DNA of 64,000 bases from positions 62,001 through 126,000 of the forward strand of contig VZTJ01001450.1 of assembly GCA_013397795.1 (NCBI GenBank), given 5' to 3'. A program made the position numbers and the translations under genes. Below the pieces are notes generated by a model. It was not told the DNA's origin. It ran no database searches and saw only the letters and a list, made by a program, of their open reading frames with translations. Position 1 is the first letter of the stretch, and the number at the start of each line of letters is the position of its first letter. Of the stretch, positions 25,819 to 39,800 are shown one piece after another. Source of the DNA: Orthonyx spaldingii. Lineage: Eukaryota; Chordata; Aves; Passeriformes; Orthonychidae.

Positions 25819-28800
25819 TCAGGGGCTTTGTGCTTTGATTTTTAGTGAAGGAGCAGGCAGGGCCTGTAGGCTTCCGTGGGCATGGGGTCAAACCCCAACT
25901 TTAGGTGAAAACGGCCACTTCTGTCACAGTTTCTGACAATTTTCAAACGTTGCCATGTTTGGTTGAAGGTGATTTCAGTAACAGTGCTGGCAGGTATAAC
26001 AGGAGTGTCATTTATCTTGATGAACACATATGTGAGTGACTCCCTACTTTTAATTAGGAACACAGACTTGAAACAAAACAGGAATTTTGTGTGTGATCTG
26101 AGTGGTGCAGATTTTTGACAGGGAGGGCTTAGGGAATTAAAAAGTTTATGTGAATGTGTTTCTGTTAGTGTGTTGTGGGGTTACACTGAGCTGTGCCGTG
26201 GATAGTCTGAGCTGGATAGTCTGAAGTGGGAATGAGCAAAATGAGTCACCCAGTACTTGCTGTGTGACACCACAGGAGCAGCATCAAACAAGGTGCTTCA
26301 TTTAGAAGTCAAAAGCTCCATTTTCCTAATTTCTACCCCAAATCATTACTTGCTATGGGAACTAAAACCCCTTGTTTCCAAACATCTGTGGTTGTGAGGC
26401 ATACTGCATGGCAAAGGAGAGATTTCCTGCTGTGCTTCCTGCTAGGGCTGCTAAATTCCCCTGGAACAATCTAAACATCATTATCAGCCCATTCAAATTA
26501 ATATTTCCTCCTAGTTTTGTGAGGGATGAAAGGAGGTTTGTTTCGTTGCTGTTGACTGAAGTCCCACTGAAATTCCTTCACAATAACTGCTCTGGCACTG
26601 GGTGCATCCTGGAGAGCTGAAACCTCCTTGGGGTTACTGGATCAAGGCAGAACTGGGGGCCATCAGCTCTTCCAGCCTGTCATTGATCCAGGAAATGCCC
26701 TGGGCCACAATCAATACTGCTGAAATTCTTGCCCAAACCCTGATTACAAAACTTCATAGAGAAAAGCCTGAGGAAATGAGAGATCTCTTCAGAACATCAT
26801 CATAAAATAAAGGAACAACGTAATTTATGATTATAAACCTGACAAGGACTAGCGAGGAACCCTGGAGGGTTCCCAAATAAGGAGATGGAGCTCTCCAACA
26901 ACTCTTCTGTTCGGGTTAAGCATGCCTACTCACTAATTAGAAACTCAATGAAACTCAGAGGTTTCCTTCCTCTGCTATTCAGAATCTTTTTGTCAACAGT
27001 CCTCAGCTCAGGCTGAGCTGGAGGGCACATACTTGGTCAAGGGGCGCTCCTGGGGCTGTTCAGGCTGATGCTATCGTGTCCTTTTCTCTCTGTTCTCACC
27101 TTTCCAAGGCATGCAAGGCTCGCTGCTGAGCCATTCCCCGTTGAAAGCTGCGCTGAGCGATGTAGCAGAGAAAAGGAGCTGACACCAGCAGCTGGGGATG
27201 AGTCAGGGGGTGAATCTGCCCGGTCTGTTTCAGGGATGTTCTCAATAGAGATGAACACTCAGCTCACTCCTCTGATGAATTTTACAGGTTTTTTTCTATT
27301 TTGGATGAATTGGTCACGCGGAAAATGAAAATCTTGGCGCTTTTTTCCCCCTGAACTGATTCAAGACTTTTTCTGTGAACAATTTCTGGGTGGATCTCCT
27401 GGAGGGCAGCTCAGGCTGTGAGTTTTTAGCCTGTGCTGCATGTATTCAACTGGTGCAAGTGCACTGAGCACTGGGCAGGTGCTGGGGGTTTTCTTTTCAG
27501 TTACCGGAGTTACAAAACTCAAATCCGTAAAGGCTCATAACAACAACCTGAAAGATGTTTGACCTTTGGGGTCGGCTTCCTAGGGGCATCCCTGAGCAGT
27601 TCCCTATCCCGTGTTAGCTCTGCCAGGGTGTGCACAGTGCGATCTGTGCCCCAGCAAAGCAGACATGGGTCAGATATAAATGCACAGCCCTCCTTCAGGA
27701 CTTTAAACAAAAATACAATTTCCATGTTACCAGTATGAGAATGAATAATATGTTTATATGGATTGCATGATTCAAGTGAGTGTAGTGGTTTTAGGCAGCT
27801 GAACTCTAAAATGGCACAGTGGCTTGGCTTGTCCTTGATCAACACTCCCAGTCCAAAACAAAGACCTTTCTCACTGCTGCACTTTTAAAATTTAAAGCAG
27901 CAACATGTCTTAATGGATGGCTGTCCCTAACACTGCAGTGTGGGTCTGAATGGGTAATGGTGAAATTAATGCAGTTTTTTCTGTAGATAAACACTCAGAA
28001 GTAAGGGGAGCATATAAGCTGAATGAAGGCCTAACACACCCATCTATGTGCTCCTTTATGTTTGTTTGCCTTTATATTTTTTAAGAAGAAGGAATATTAT
28101 TTTGTAATTTAGTTACATTGACAACCTCAGCTTTGTAATTGTAATTTGTAATTGGTTAAGAACACACTGGAAGTGCTTGGCTTACTCAGGGTTTGAGTTG
28201 CAGCAGATTCAGTGATCCTGCCTAATTTTCCCAAGTGCTCTGACAGGCAGTCACTGACTACATTCCCTGATAAATACTATTCCTCTGAATTTTAGCTTTA
28301 AAATTAAACAGAGCTGGTGGAAATGCTTTGAAGCAAGGAGCCTACCTAGCCACAAAACAGAGCATGCAAAGAGCATGCCCTCCCCCAAGATAAAATTCTT
28401 TAGACAGGAATTACAAGGATAATCGGAACCAGGCTTTCCAAAGCCTCAGCTCTTTTGAAAGTTAATAGCTAGCATAAATATACTCTGTGCAATATCTGGG
28501 GAAGGAAGGCTGAGGGGGAAAATACAGCCAAGACTGTGCTGAAGGGCAAGAAACACTCTGCCTGCTCAGAGTTGTTATTGTGAGTAAGAGAAGGATGATT
28601 GTGTATGAACTGTTCCGCTTCAAACTCAGTGACAGAAGGATACAGCAGAATGAGACACATTTTGAAAGGGCAGGAAGAGGAATTGCTGGGGTTTGTAGCT
28701 GGTGAAAAAGGTTAAAGAATTTACTTAGTTGTTCCCCCTCCTCCTTCTTTCAACCTGGACCTAATAAAGGGTGCTGTCATGGAAACGTTAAAGACCAAAC

Positions 28801-31469
28801 ATCTTCTAAATTATCTGGCCTCTGCCACAGGTAATACCAGTTTTGACTTACAAGGATTATCCAGAGCTAAAGCCAGGGGGAATATAAGGTTGCTGTTCAT
28901 TCACACTTTGAACAAAATCTGCCAAACAAGGCTGGCTGTGCTTGTGTTGATGTATGTCTCCATTGTACAGCGCACAGTGAAATGAACGCTCAGCCTGGGT
29001 TATCCAGTTTTTCATTGTGCCTTGGGGCAGACATAGCTCTCTATGTTTTGCCAAGCAAGCCAGCATAAGGAATTTATGAAAAGAGAATAATGTAGGAAAC
29101 AGAATGTTTTCAGGTTGAAATAGAAAGCAGATGCTTCCCAAGGAATGAAGGCAATAGAACAGGAACTTGTCCTGGATGAGTGGTGGGATGGGTTCCCAAA
29201 GACACGCGGGTGGCTGCAGAGGATGTGGGAGAGTGCAGGAAAATACTTTGCTGCACGAGGCTTAAAATGAAGGCAGGTTGCTCAAAGTGTGATGGAGCTC
29301 CCTTACACTGCTGGGTGGTGGCATGGCAGGCTGTCCAGCAGGAATGGGAGAGCGTGGTGGAAAAGAAGGGTTAGGCACTGGATTGGATCCGTGAGATGTG
29401 TGTTGAATGCTCAGCTCAGCCTGTGTTTCTCCTGCAATCTGCTTTTCCATTATTTCCGAGGAGGGAAGCCTCAAAGACTGAGGAGTGCACGTGGGTTAAA
29501 GCCCATCCCGAGCAGTGAGCTAGCTGGGCTTTGGTCATGGAAACACTCGAGCACTGCCCTTGTTTCAGGGAGATTTAGAGTCAGACACGTCCTGAACGCT
29601 GAGGCGCTCGGAGGAGCCTGCAGGAACCCGCACAGAGTAAAGCCTCTGCTCATTTATCTGGGAACAGGTCCTGGGGAGAGCTTAAGCAGCCCTATGACGT
29701 AAGTGATAGCTCAGTTCGGAGTGAAAGCAGCTGGCTGTGGGGCTGTGCTGTCATTCTCCCCTCCCCTGTCTTTGCCAAGATAAATGTTCTTCTCCTCTTT
29801 ACTCATTAAAACGCCTTCCCAGCCATCCCAGATAAATCAAGTTGAGAACATGTTACAGTGCACACCTAAATGGTGAAAATCAATGAGGGAATTTAATAAA
29901 GCCTCTCAGGCTGTTGATAAGATAGAAAATGACAACCTATTAAGGGGTAAAGCTACAGTACTTTGTTATTTATTTATTAGAACTTTAACTGATGGAGAGA
30001 TTGGAGCAGAAAAAAAGACCCACTGGAAACAGTTCTTTTTCAGTATTTGAAGAACTCCACTAAGTTGTTCTGTGAGGTTTTTGTAATTATTTTTCATAAC
30101 ACATGGTTTTATGTTCTCAGGCAAGTATTTGATAAGGAAATACAACTTATTTTTCTCCAGTGTGAACAAACAATTCTTGTTAAATGTATGTGCTGGCTGC
30201 ATTGCAGGTGTGGATACCCCTTCCTGTAAAAGGGAACACAGAAATATGTAAATCTAGAGACAGGTGTTCAAGCTACATTTGTTGTTTGGCTTTTTTAATA
30301 AGGGAGTGGGAAACAAGCCATGAGCACTGACTCAGACTCTACTTTGATCCCTTCCCTGACTGTGTGTGCTCACGGAAAGTGATGGAAGCTGCTCCCGATC
30401 TGCTCCATTTCCGCCCTTCCTCCCCTCGTTCCTGCTGGGTGGGGATGGTGGCAGCAGGTGAAAGGCACCTATGTCACTGGTTCCAAGCAGAGCTTTGCTG
30501 CAGGCTGTGAGGAGCTGCTACTGTGGCCAGGAGTCAGCCCTGGAGTGTGCTCGGCTCCCTGGAGAGGCACAATTCCCCAGGTGCGGCGGGGCAGGGGCGT
30601 TACCTGTGCTCAGAGCAGATCCCTCCTCACCTGGGCTACAGAACGTCCCCGGGGACGCTGGGCTGTGAGGCTGCCCCACCCGGCTCCCTAGGGTGGGTGG
30701 TTTATGCCAGCTCAGGGCTTGGGCAGTTCGTGCAGCTGCTTTTTTCCAAGCTGTGTTTCAGCTGGAGAGTCGTGGTCGTCAGCTTCCGTGAGGATGAGCA
30801 ATGAGCTCCTCCAGAGGGAGAGGGGTCCTAATGGAGTGTCTCATTTCTGACTTTCCACATCAAAATTAATCCTACTGCACAAACCCATTGCCTTGCAAGA
30901 TCCTGTGTTGTTTGTTGGTGTTTAATTCCCTCTTCCCCCCCACCAGGTGTAAATACTGCAGTTTCGGGAAAGATAAACTCTTCTCTTCAGGTGTAGGAGT
31001 GGAATAGGATGTTCCATCATAACAGCAAGAATTTTGGGGGTATGACCTTTGTCTGTCTCACATGTGAGTGCTGATCCAGCAATTACCAGCTGAAATTAAA
31101 ACCAGCAGCAAAGAGATGTGAGTGCCTGGGGCTGACAGTGCCCTGCCCCTGACATGCTGATCCTCCTGGTGATTCATGCAGTGCTCTGGCTTTCCCTGCC
31201 TTCCCGATAATTGTATTTGGGGTTAATACCAGCTTTGAACTTCACCTCTACCTGGAGCCAAATGATTCTACCCAGGCCCCTGCACTGTGTCTGCCTTACG
31301 TGGGTCTCTCTGTAGTTAAAGTTGCTGTCTAAGACTCCTCAATGTCATAGCTCCTGCAGTGATTTTAGTAGAAAGGAAAATAATTGTCCACTCGTGGGTG
31401 GGAGGTTTGAGTGGGTTGGTTGATGTGATGGATTAGTCCTCACTGCTCTCATCACGTGAGGAATTGGAG

Positions 31470-31652
31470 ACTCACAGAACAGTTTGTGTGGAAAGGGATT
31501 TAAAGCCCATCCAGTGCCACCCCTGCCATGGGCAGGGACACCTCCCACTGTCCCAGGCTGCTCCAAGCCCCAATGTCCAACCTGGCCTTGGGCACTGCCA
31601 GGGATCCAGGGGCAGCCACAGCTTCTCTGGCACCCTGTGCCAGTGTTTTACT
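31470..31652 (-). mobile_element. CR1 LINE 3' UTR copy, antisense
   Basis: It is the reverse complement of the 12143/16355 subfamily: ACTCACAGAACAGTTTGTG, GCCCATCCAGTGCCACCCCT, and GGGATCCAGGGGCAGCCACA can be seen. Confidence 0.86.
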
Positions 31653-33736
31653 AGGCCCACTGAGGAAGTGCTGATGTCTAAGGTTTGCCTGTCTTTCTAC
31701 TTAGACAAAAGAAGCACTTGGAGCAGAATGATGGATAAAGCTGCTGACAGCTCAGTCAGGAGTGCTGGCTCCAGGAATGGGTATTTGCATAATAGGAGTT
31801 ATTCAATCGATGCAAATGCTCTGCAGAGCTGCAAACCGAAGTGAGGGTGGGAGGAAGCAACGAAATTGGAGGTGTTAAAAGTGTGAAATGCTTAAATGGT
31901 CTGAGTGGAAATTCAGGTGAAGCTAAAACCAGGAAACTTCAGTGTCAAAAAAACTCTGGCAAGAAACTGAGATATTCTATCACTTCTTGACCTTCCAGAG
32001 CTGGCTGATGATTTACCTCTCACAAAACATAATTTGTGAACACTGGGAGGGAAAAAGGGGAGGAAAGTTTATGAAAATCCCCTTTGTCTCCTTTGCTGCT
32101 CTAACAAACTTATGGTTCACTGTGTCAGGGGGAGGAAATAATTTAGTAGCCTTTAACTGTGTGTTTTCCTCAGTTTGAGCTTCAACCAAGCTTTTTAAAA
32201 CACACACGCCCACCCACAGCAGATTTTTGTAGCTGAAAGCTGAAATTCTTAGCGTGTAAAAGCTGTGTGGCTATCATATGGAAAACCTGGATGTGTCCCT
32301 GGGTCAGTTTGAGGCCATCCCACTGCTGCTCAGGGTTGGATCAGACACTGAGACAACTTTAAAGCACAGGCAGGGAGGAGTTAAAATTCTCTGAGGGAAA
32401 AGTGTTTTTCAAAATATTTGCATTAACTTCTAAGTGTCTTTAAAAGACAATACACAAATTTTTGAGATTAGGCCAAAATGTTCTTCAGTTGCTATCTTCA
32501 GACTGATGCAGAGGGATAATTGCAGGAGGTGAGTTACTGAATTGCAAACAAGTGAGGAGACTGCTGCTGTTCTGTAGTGCAGCCTGACATCAATTGCCTT
32601 TTTTTTTCTTAGTGAAGAAATCTATAAATAGCAAATGATCTATTAGCAGGTGGGTTGTGAAATAACTGTATGAAGTATCAAAGATTTACACAGTGTAAAA
32701 AAAATTCAGGATTACAGAGTTCTGAAACAAAATGACTTTGTTTTCCATGAGCAGATGCAAATCTGCTCCTAAATCTGCTAATATCATGGAAGCCCCAAAT
32801 AAACAAAGCTCTGTTTGAATGTTTTAGTATTTCAAAGTCTGCTACACACAGAGCTGGAAATCTCTATCCAGCATAGAACTCTGTGATCCTCAGTCCTGTG
32901 CATGGATTTGGTTGTATACATTTGTTCTTGCTAATGGAGAACTAAAATATCATAAATCCATGCTAATGTCTTTGAGTCCTATTATGAGTTATTGTAGGTT
33001 TTTTTTATTATTTCTGATGAAGATAAAATGCAGGAGTTTGTTTATTTTATGATAACTTCATTCTGGGTTTAATTATTCATAAGATCACAACAAAAGGCAA
33101 TATATTTTGCAAATATGACTGTTTAATAGTATGGCACTTCAGTAGAGCAATCTGATACTGAATCTTTAGTGAGGAATGAGTAACTCACTTTTATTTGAAT
33201 TATAAATCATGTAGATTACTGCAATATAGATAGTTAAGTTCTGCTCTATTCTTATGTTCCAGCAGGAGCAACAAATGTATTCAGCACTTGGTAAAAATGG
33301 ATGGAGTTTCCACTGAGTGAGTGAATTAAAACTACGTTAAAATTTAACTGGTTTATAGCAATGTTTTGTAATTATCTGGTACTGGATGTATTTCCTGCCA
33401 GTTTAACTGCATAGAGCAGGGTTTGTTGTTCAGAGTTGTCAAATATGGAGTTTTCTTCAAACCAGTTATGTCTTTTATTGCATTTAAAACTCTTAATTTC
33501 CTTCTGCTGTTCCCCCCTGAAAGACACCACCAGGTGATCGATTATGTCAGGATGCTTCAGGTATCAATTGTCTCTTTCTTTTTTTCCCTTATAACCAAAC
33601 AAAATGTGGAAAGAAAGGGGAAAAACCCACCCTGAACTATTGTTATTTCAAAGATCTCAATTAAGAAAACAGAGTTAAACCAAATCCAGTCCATACAAAA
33701 AAAATATAAAAAAATCTCTGTGTGTGTTTCATGCAG

Positions 33737-33848
33737 GTTCCACGAAGGAGTTGATTGAGAGCTGCTGTGGGGCTGGACAGCAGTGGGCTATAGACAACGG
33801 GGAGTGCACAGAAATCCCTGTAAGTGGAATGGATGGTGATATTTGCAG
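33737..33848 (+). CDS. FBLN2: FBLN2 exon: first anaphylatoxin-like module
   Basis: Acceptor TTTCATGCAG precedes and donor GTACGT follows. The exon enters in phase 1 and leaves in phase 2, with an Arg codon split as AG|G. It encodes residues 1-37 of the partial protein, starting GSTKELIESCCGAGQQ and ending MDGDIC. The CC pair followed by single cysteines is the anaphylatoxin pattern. It matches the human fibulin-2 segment that directly follows the cysteine-free N region, so this is the first exon after the large N-domain exon. Confidence 0.96.
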
Positions 33849-36800
33849 GTACGTAAGGTAAAACTGAACGTTTTCGGTTAACACAAAGAGTAGCCCTTGA
33901 GAAGAAATCAAATGTCCTTCGTGGAATGGCCAAGAGACTGGGAACCGTCATTCGTTGTCTAAATTATTGGCAGACTGGCAATGTCTCATGGCAAATTAGA
34001 AAGAAGGATTTCCCCTCCATTTGCTCAAAATCTAATCTGAAGAAAAGCTTTTTAAGGTTTCTTTTTGTCTCTCAGATAAGCAGAGCACAGATTTTTGTTT
34101 CCCATTTTCTGCACATCTGTGGAGTTGCAGTTAGATAGGAGGGCAGAGCTTGGCTTCCCTCTGGCAATTGCTAAATTCAGTTATTATCCAGATCATGAAG
34201 TGATGTGTTCATTGGCCATTGTGAACAGCCCCTGGTCCTGTGGGTGTCAGCAGCATCTGTCCTGAGAGGGTGCCAGGTTCCCTGTCCCGGCAGGAGAACA
34301 GGGATGGCTGCAGGGTAACACGGACCCAGCACCCACCAGCTGCAGCTCATCCCATCCCCTCCCCACCAGTCCAGAGCCGGCTTGGGGAGGGATGAAGACA
34401 AACTTCCTCCAGACTCGCATTCTCAAAGAGTGCTCCCGTCATTTAGAGCATTGAAAAGCTTTGGTAAAATGACTTTTATCAAATTTCGTATCGTTGCACC
34501 TTTCTGAAATTGCTGGGAGATGAAAACCCTCCCCACTGGGATCTGGTGTGACATAGCTGACACATATCAACTGTCTGTGAAGTAAAGGCAGATTAAAAAA
34601 TTCCAGCCTCGGCCTAAGTAGGTGCAAATCCAGTACATTAATGAGTTGCACCTGCACATCTGAGGCTGGTTTTAGATGAAAAAGCCAAATCCTAAATGTT
34701 TCAGTCCTTGTGAATCTACGAGGATTTAGAGGAATAAGAGATCAGAGGTTCAATTGTCTTACTTCTAAAATTTCAGTTGTGTCCTTGTTTTAAAGATTTA
34801 AGCGTGCCTATAAATATTATATCTAAAGAAAACATTTAATGTAAAAAAAGTATTCAAATCTGGCCTCAGAGCCTGGAAAGCAAGGACAAAAGCTTGGTGC
34901 TGCCCCTGGGAGATGTGGCAGGGAGCAGAGCTGGTGCCCCTGCCCCTCTCCAGCCCTTGTATGTAAGCAGTAATGGTTACTTTACTGGTGCCTGAATATA
35001 TCTACATGCATTGCTTAAAAAATGGGATTTCTCCAGTTGGCAATTAATACTGGATTAGAAAACCAACTTCCTTGAAGACAAAGCACATGGAGCTGTAATC
35101 CAGTTCCTGTCATCCAGCTCAATCCCCTGCTTCCCAGTTACACCTCTCTTGTGCTCTCCAGCATAAAAATGTGAATATAAAGGTGATACTTGGCCCTTGG
35201 TATAGGAAAATCAGCCAAGTGGCTGTCCACTGCCTGGTTTCTGTTGGGATAAGAGACATCCCTTTCCATTTTTTTTCTGATTTGCCCAACCTACAGGTCC
35301 CCCCTGAGCTTCCTCTTCTCCAGGCTGAGCCCCCACAGCTCCCCCAGCCACTCCTGGTGCTCCAGACCCTTCCTCAGCTCCGTTCCCTTCCCTGGACACG
35401 CTCCAGCCCCTCAATGTCCTTCTTGTGAGGGGCCCAAAGGTGACCCCAAGCTCAGTGTCCCTCAGCAGTGCCAGCACCGGGGCCGGGCACGGCTGGGCCA
35501 GCCCCGGGCAGTGGGGTATCGACACAACGTGCAGGGACACAGAGCTGTGCCGGGTGTGACACTGTGGTGGCCCTTGCAGGATTGCCCAGAAGCAGTGCTG
35601 TGTGTCCACCGTGAGGGAGAACAGCTGCCTGGCCGGGATGGTGGCGGCCAAGGAGGGGGACACGTGTGGCCCCGAGGACAGCGATCCCTGCGCGGGCTCC
35701 TCCTACAAGGTGAGCTCCTCTGGTGCTTCTCCAGACGGGTGAGGTGTGCTCACTGCCTGCCCTCAGCAGTCGTGCCTTCCTGCTTTGCTGTGGAGCACAG
35801 AAAAGATGGAGTTGCAGGAATGAGGCAGTGAAATGGTGCCGTTTGCAGTGAAGTTTGCAGCTTCTTTTAAAGCTTCACGGTAATGTTGTTTTGAATTATT
35901 TCCATCTCCGTTTTGTTTTGAATTATTTCCATCTCTGTTTTGTAGACCTAACTGGCTGTATTGCTTTTGCTTCCTCGCTTCGGAAGTAGCTGAAAAGTCC
36001 ATTTTAGTTTTTATATCTGTAGTGTAGAAGAATTTAGGAAATGATGGGGCAAAACTTAATTGAAGATATAATGTGAAAGCCATTACTGGACAGTTTGCTT
36101 GGCTCCAGTGTTGAATTGTGGCCCTGTTTCCCAGTTCTACACAATGCTGGACTAGAGGAACAAGCATTTAGATGATGATGGAAGCTTTTGTTCATAAATA
36201 AAGGCAGACCATTAACGGACAGCACAAATCACAAATCCTGAACCGCAACCTCCTCTTAAGATAAATGAGATTTGCTTTATGAAAATCGGTGGAGCCAAAC
36301 CAATTTAAACCAGTTTGAAGATTCAGCAGCTCGCTTGTCTTGTTTTCACCAGAACACTGCATTTCAGAATTCATTTCCCTCTGATCATAATTTACATAGC
36401 TATAGCTCAGCTTAAGTGCAGCTTCAGTCAGCTCAGCAGGAACCTGATTAGTTCTATCTGTTCTCGTACATCGGAGATTCTCACGGATAATTGTTCACTG
36501 GAAAAGCAGAGAACGTGGACATCCACTGCAGAGTTTAAGGTATAATTAGCTATGCTGATTTGTCATCTTCAGAACTATTATTAACTTGGGTTTGAAGACT
36601 ATCGTTAGAGCAAAAAGAGAGTTTGTGCATTTGGGAGAAGACATTAATATGTCTGAAATGTGACAGAATTGTTATTCTTAGGTTTTCAGCGGGGGTCGTT
36701 TGCATGCCAGGCAGGGCCAGGCTGTGGAGGCAGTCTGATTACACAGGCCATTCCTCAGGAGGAGGTGGGGAGGGACAGCTCCATCATTCCTGTCTGAGCT

Positions 36801-39800
36801 GAAACCAGTGACAAAATACTCCCATGGAATGGTTCTTCATGCCAGTTCCAATGGGATTTTTCCTTTAAGTTAAACCGTCTGAAACAGGAAAATTACTGAA
36901 CAGCTTTGCTCACCTATTTAGCTTGTTTAGCTCTTGAGTCATTGCAGCTACTGCTTGAAAAAAATCAATAAATACTGAGACTGTTGAGACTTTGTATTAC
37001 TTTAGCATTACAGTATGTACTGTTGTAATCCAAAATGATCCAACTTTGTATTGCTTTGTAATGCTTTGTATTACAAGAAAGATTTTCTAATTTTATTATG
37101 GTTAAGCATTGTTTCAGAGGTGATCTGGCAGAAGATGCTGAGAGTCTGTGGTGGTGTTTCCCCTGGTCTGTCTGCTCTGAGTAACTGCTGTGGCATAAAC
37201 CAAAAAAGTTTGTCTGGAATGTGGAAAAAGTCATTAATTGCCCCAAAACCCAGCAAGGTATTTACAGTGTCCTGTCAAAAGCCAGGGTTTTACCTCCAGG
37301 TTACAAACATTTTTAGGTCTTCAGGCATTTTAGGTGTTTCACCTTTTGCTTCAAGGTGAATGTGGCAGCGCTGGTTTTTCAGATCCGGGAGTTCAGCCTG
37401 AGTTCAATCAACCCAATCTTAGGGTGTTTTAACTATTATTTACTCTAATACAAAAAGCACGTGCTTGGGGGATTTTTCCTAGTGGATGGAGACTCTGCCA
37501 TGGTAAATCCAATTATGCTGGATTCCAGCAAAGATAGTTTTGAGGGGAATGGAGAAAGCTGTGAACCAAAGAATGGTTCTCAAGGTGTGTTTCTCAATTG
37601 CAAGGTAAAAATAGTCATATTTGCTATTAAATCAGTTGTGAAATTCCTGTGGAGTTCAAAAAGCAGCTAATAGAAGGTCGAGGCATTCCAATTTTTGCAT
37701 TTTAGAAGGAACTTTTCAATGAACAAGTTTTCCCACTGGAAAATGAGACAGTTTTGTTCACCTGGAAAATATGTGAGCCCAAAGATGTATGGCTGATTTA
37801 ATTCTCTCTGTCATGCCTGCACATGGGAGAAATTGTGAATCAAACTATGACTGAAAGAAGCCACGGTCTTGAAGGCAAATATTGCATATTTTACAGTACT
37901 TCAGTAAAAACATGTATTCTCTTGAACTTCTTCTATTTTGTGTATTGAAGGTGAAAAAATTGAGCTAAAACTAAAAAAATTTTGCAGAAAACAGATTTTT
38001 TTCATAAAATTTTGAATTTAAGAGTTCTGGATTTGGGGAGGATAGAAAGAGGAATTTTCCCTTTTCTAGCATGACCACAATTCATTATTGCTAGATATTT
38101 TTTTTTAATATTTCTTTTGAAAAGATGATTTAGCCTATTTAGTGTGCAAAATAATTCATCCTCTTCAAGACCCGTACTGTAAATTTTCACAAATGTATCT
38201 GGGCCCGTGAAGGCAGCTCCTTGTGGCTGTGCATATTTGCAAATGTGAGTAACGTCTGCTGTTGATGATGTTTGGGGATTTTTCAGATCAGGAGGCAGGG
38301 CTATAAAACATGAGCTGCAGCCATCAGTGCTGGCTGGACGTGCAGGGCTGTGCACGGAGTGGGAAATGCTCACCAAACCCCAACGCTGTCCTGGAAAAGA
38401 GACTTGGGGGAAGAGTTTCTGAGCATGGAGCTGGCAGTGGATGCGTTTCCCTGCTGGAGACAGGCTCTGGCTCAGTGGGAATGCCCACCTAGGGTTTCTA
38501 ATGAGGAAGAGTGGTCCCTTCTCATTTCCACACTCCTTACAACACTGCCTCTCTTCTCTGCCCTGCCCAGGCCAGGGATCTCCCTCCTGGGAGCAGAGTG
38601 GGCTTTGCTGCTACCCTGTCCTTGGACTTTCTGTTGACGCAGCTCCTGCTGGCAGCTTGAATCCTGCCCTTCATTTGCTGTGTCTGACACCTTCTAACAG
38701 GGTGAATATTTGAACAGACTCAAGGCACCTCTGGGTTCCAGTGTAACTGCAAACTCTCACTGAGTGGGCGACTATCAAAGGAGGTGCAGCAGGAAAGAGA
38801 CTCTGTGCTTTTCTGTCAGTGAAACAGACGTTATTTATAGCTGAAATGCATATGTAAATAAATTAGAGGGTGAGAGGACACTTAAATTGAAATCCACAAA
38901 GGCATCTTCAACTCAGGTGTGACCCCTGTTGTCTCTCCAGCAGAGACTCACAGCTCCTCAGCTTCCCTGCTTGGTTAGGTGTCCAGTATACATCTTCAGG
39001 GTGGACTTTTTGAATTTGGTATCATTTTTCTGATGCACTTTTGTGGCCTAACTGTGCAGGAGATTTGTCTGTGACTGAGTGTAGCCCCACACAGTTTTTG
39101 TCTGCCACCTGCAGCAGAGCAAACTGCAAGAGGTGGGAGGGAGATCAGCGTGCCAGCAGGGCTGCTGTTCAAATGCTCTCAGGAAGGAAAAGGCAGGGAA
39201 ATAACTCATTAAAAAAATACACTCTGGACCCCTGCAGCCACTTCTCAGCAGGATGCTGTCCAGCACAGTCAGGTAATTAAAGGTCATAGCAGGTTTGCAG
39301 GGCTGTAGTGCAGGCAGGAGAGTCTTTACTGACACCTGACAGGGCTCAGATGCTGCTCACCCTCATGTCCGCACAAGATATTTCCAATTCCTGTCACATT
39401 GCTTCAAACTGACCATTTTTTGAGCTCTAATGCAAAGAGATGCAGATCTGTATTACTTTGTTTATAATTTTTGTTCATACTACACACAAGCAAGGTCTGT
39501 GTGCAAGGGCTGGGAGGAGCTGATCTGGAGCATCGCTCCTTCCTGAGGTGTGGAGTTGCTGAAATCACTGGCACAGCCAGACTTTGTGTTTGTTGTGGCT
39601 GCAGTTGACCCGTTGGTGCAGAATGGCAAAAACAAGCACAAGTAAAGCTTTGATATTTGCAACTGTCCAAACTTGAAATGTTTTTCCAGATGCTCCACTG
39701 CTTAGGAAAGTGCAGATCAGTTCCAGGTGTGTGTGGGCTCATCTCTGAAGCTGTGTGAAATCACAGAATGGAATTGTTAAGGTGGGAAAAGACCCCTAAG

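Larger units (their letters stand above)
1..33736 (+). other. FBLN2: FBLN2 long intron (3' portion), upstream of the first anaphylatoxin exon
   Basis: No exon was recognised in these 33.7 kb. The first coding exon begins in phase 1 at 33737 after a TTTCATGCAG acceptor. In human FBLN2 the sequence before this point is encoded by one large N-domain exon, so the region is read as the intron that follows it. Open frames here reach at most 258 codons, occur on both strands, and show no cysteine-rich fibulin N-domain. Contents: CR1 fragments (listed separately), minisatellites near 12481 and 19161, an inverted repeat at 21902, and GC-rich patches near 1450-1870, 5740-6150, 18800-19380 and 24960-25600. 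AT-rich unique sequence fills most of the rest, for example 32400-33400. A separate non-coding gene cannot be excluded from sequence alone. Confidence 0.8.

Noticed and set aside
28081..28165. Repeated TTTGTAATT motifs as a protein-binding array
   Set aside because: Irregular spacing in AT-rich DNA; chance is sufficient.
35211..35831. 150-codon (-) and 106-codon (+) frames overlapping the exon at 35580
   Set aside because: These are frame shadows of the coding exon and of the antisense CR1; only the fibulin frame continues across splice junctions.
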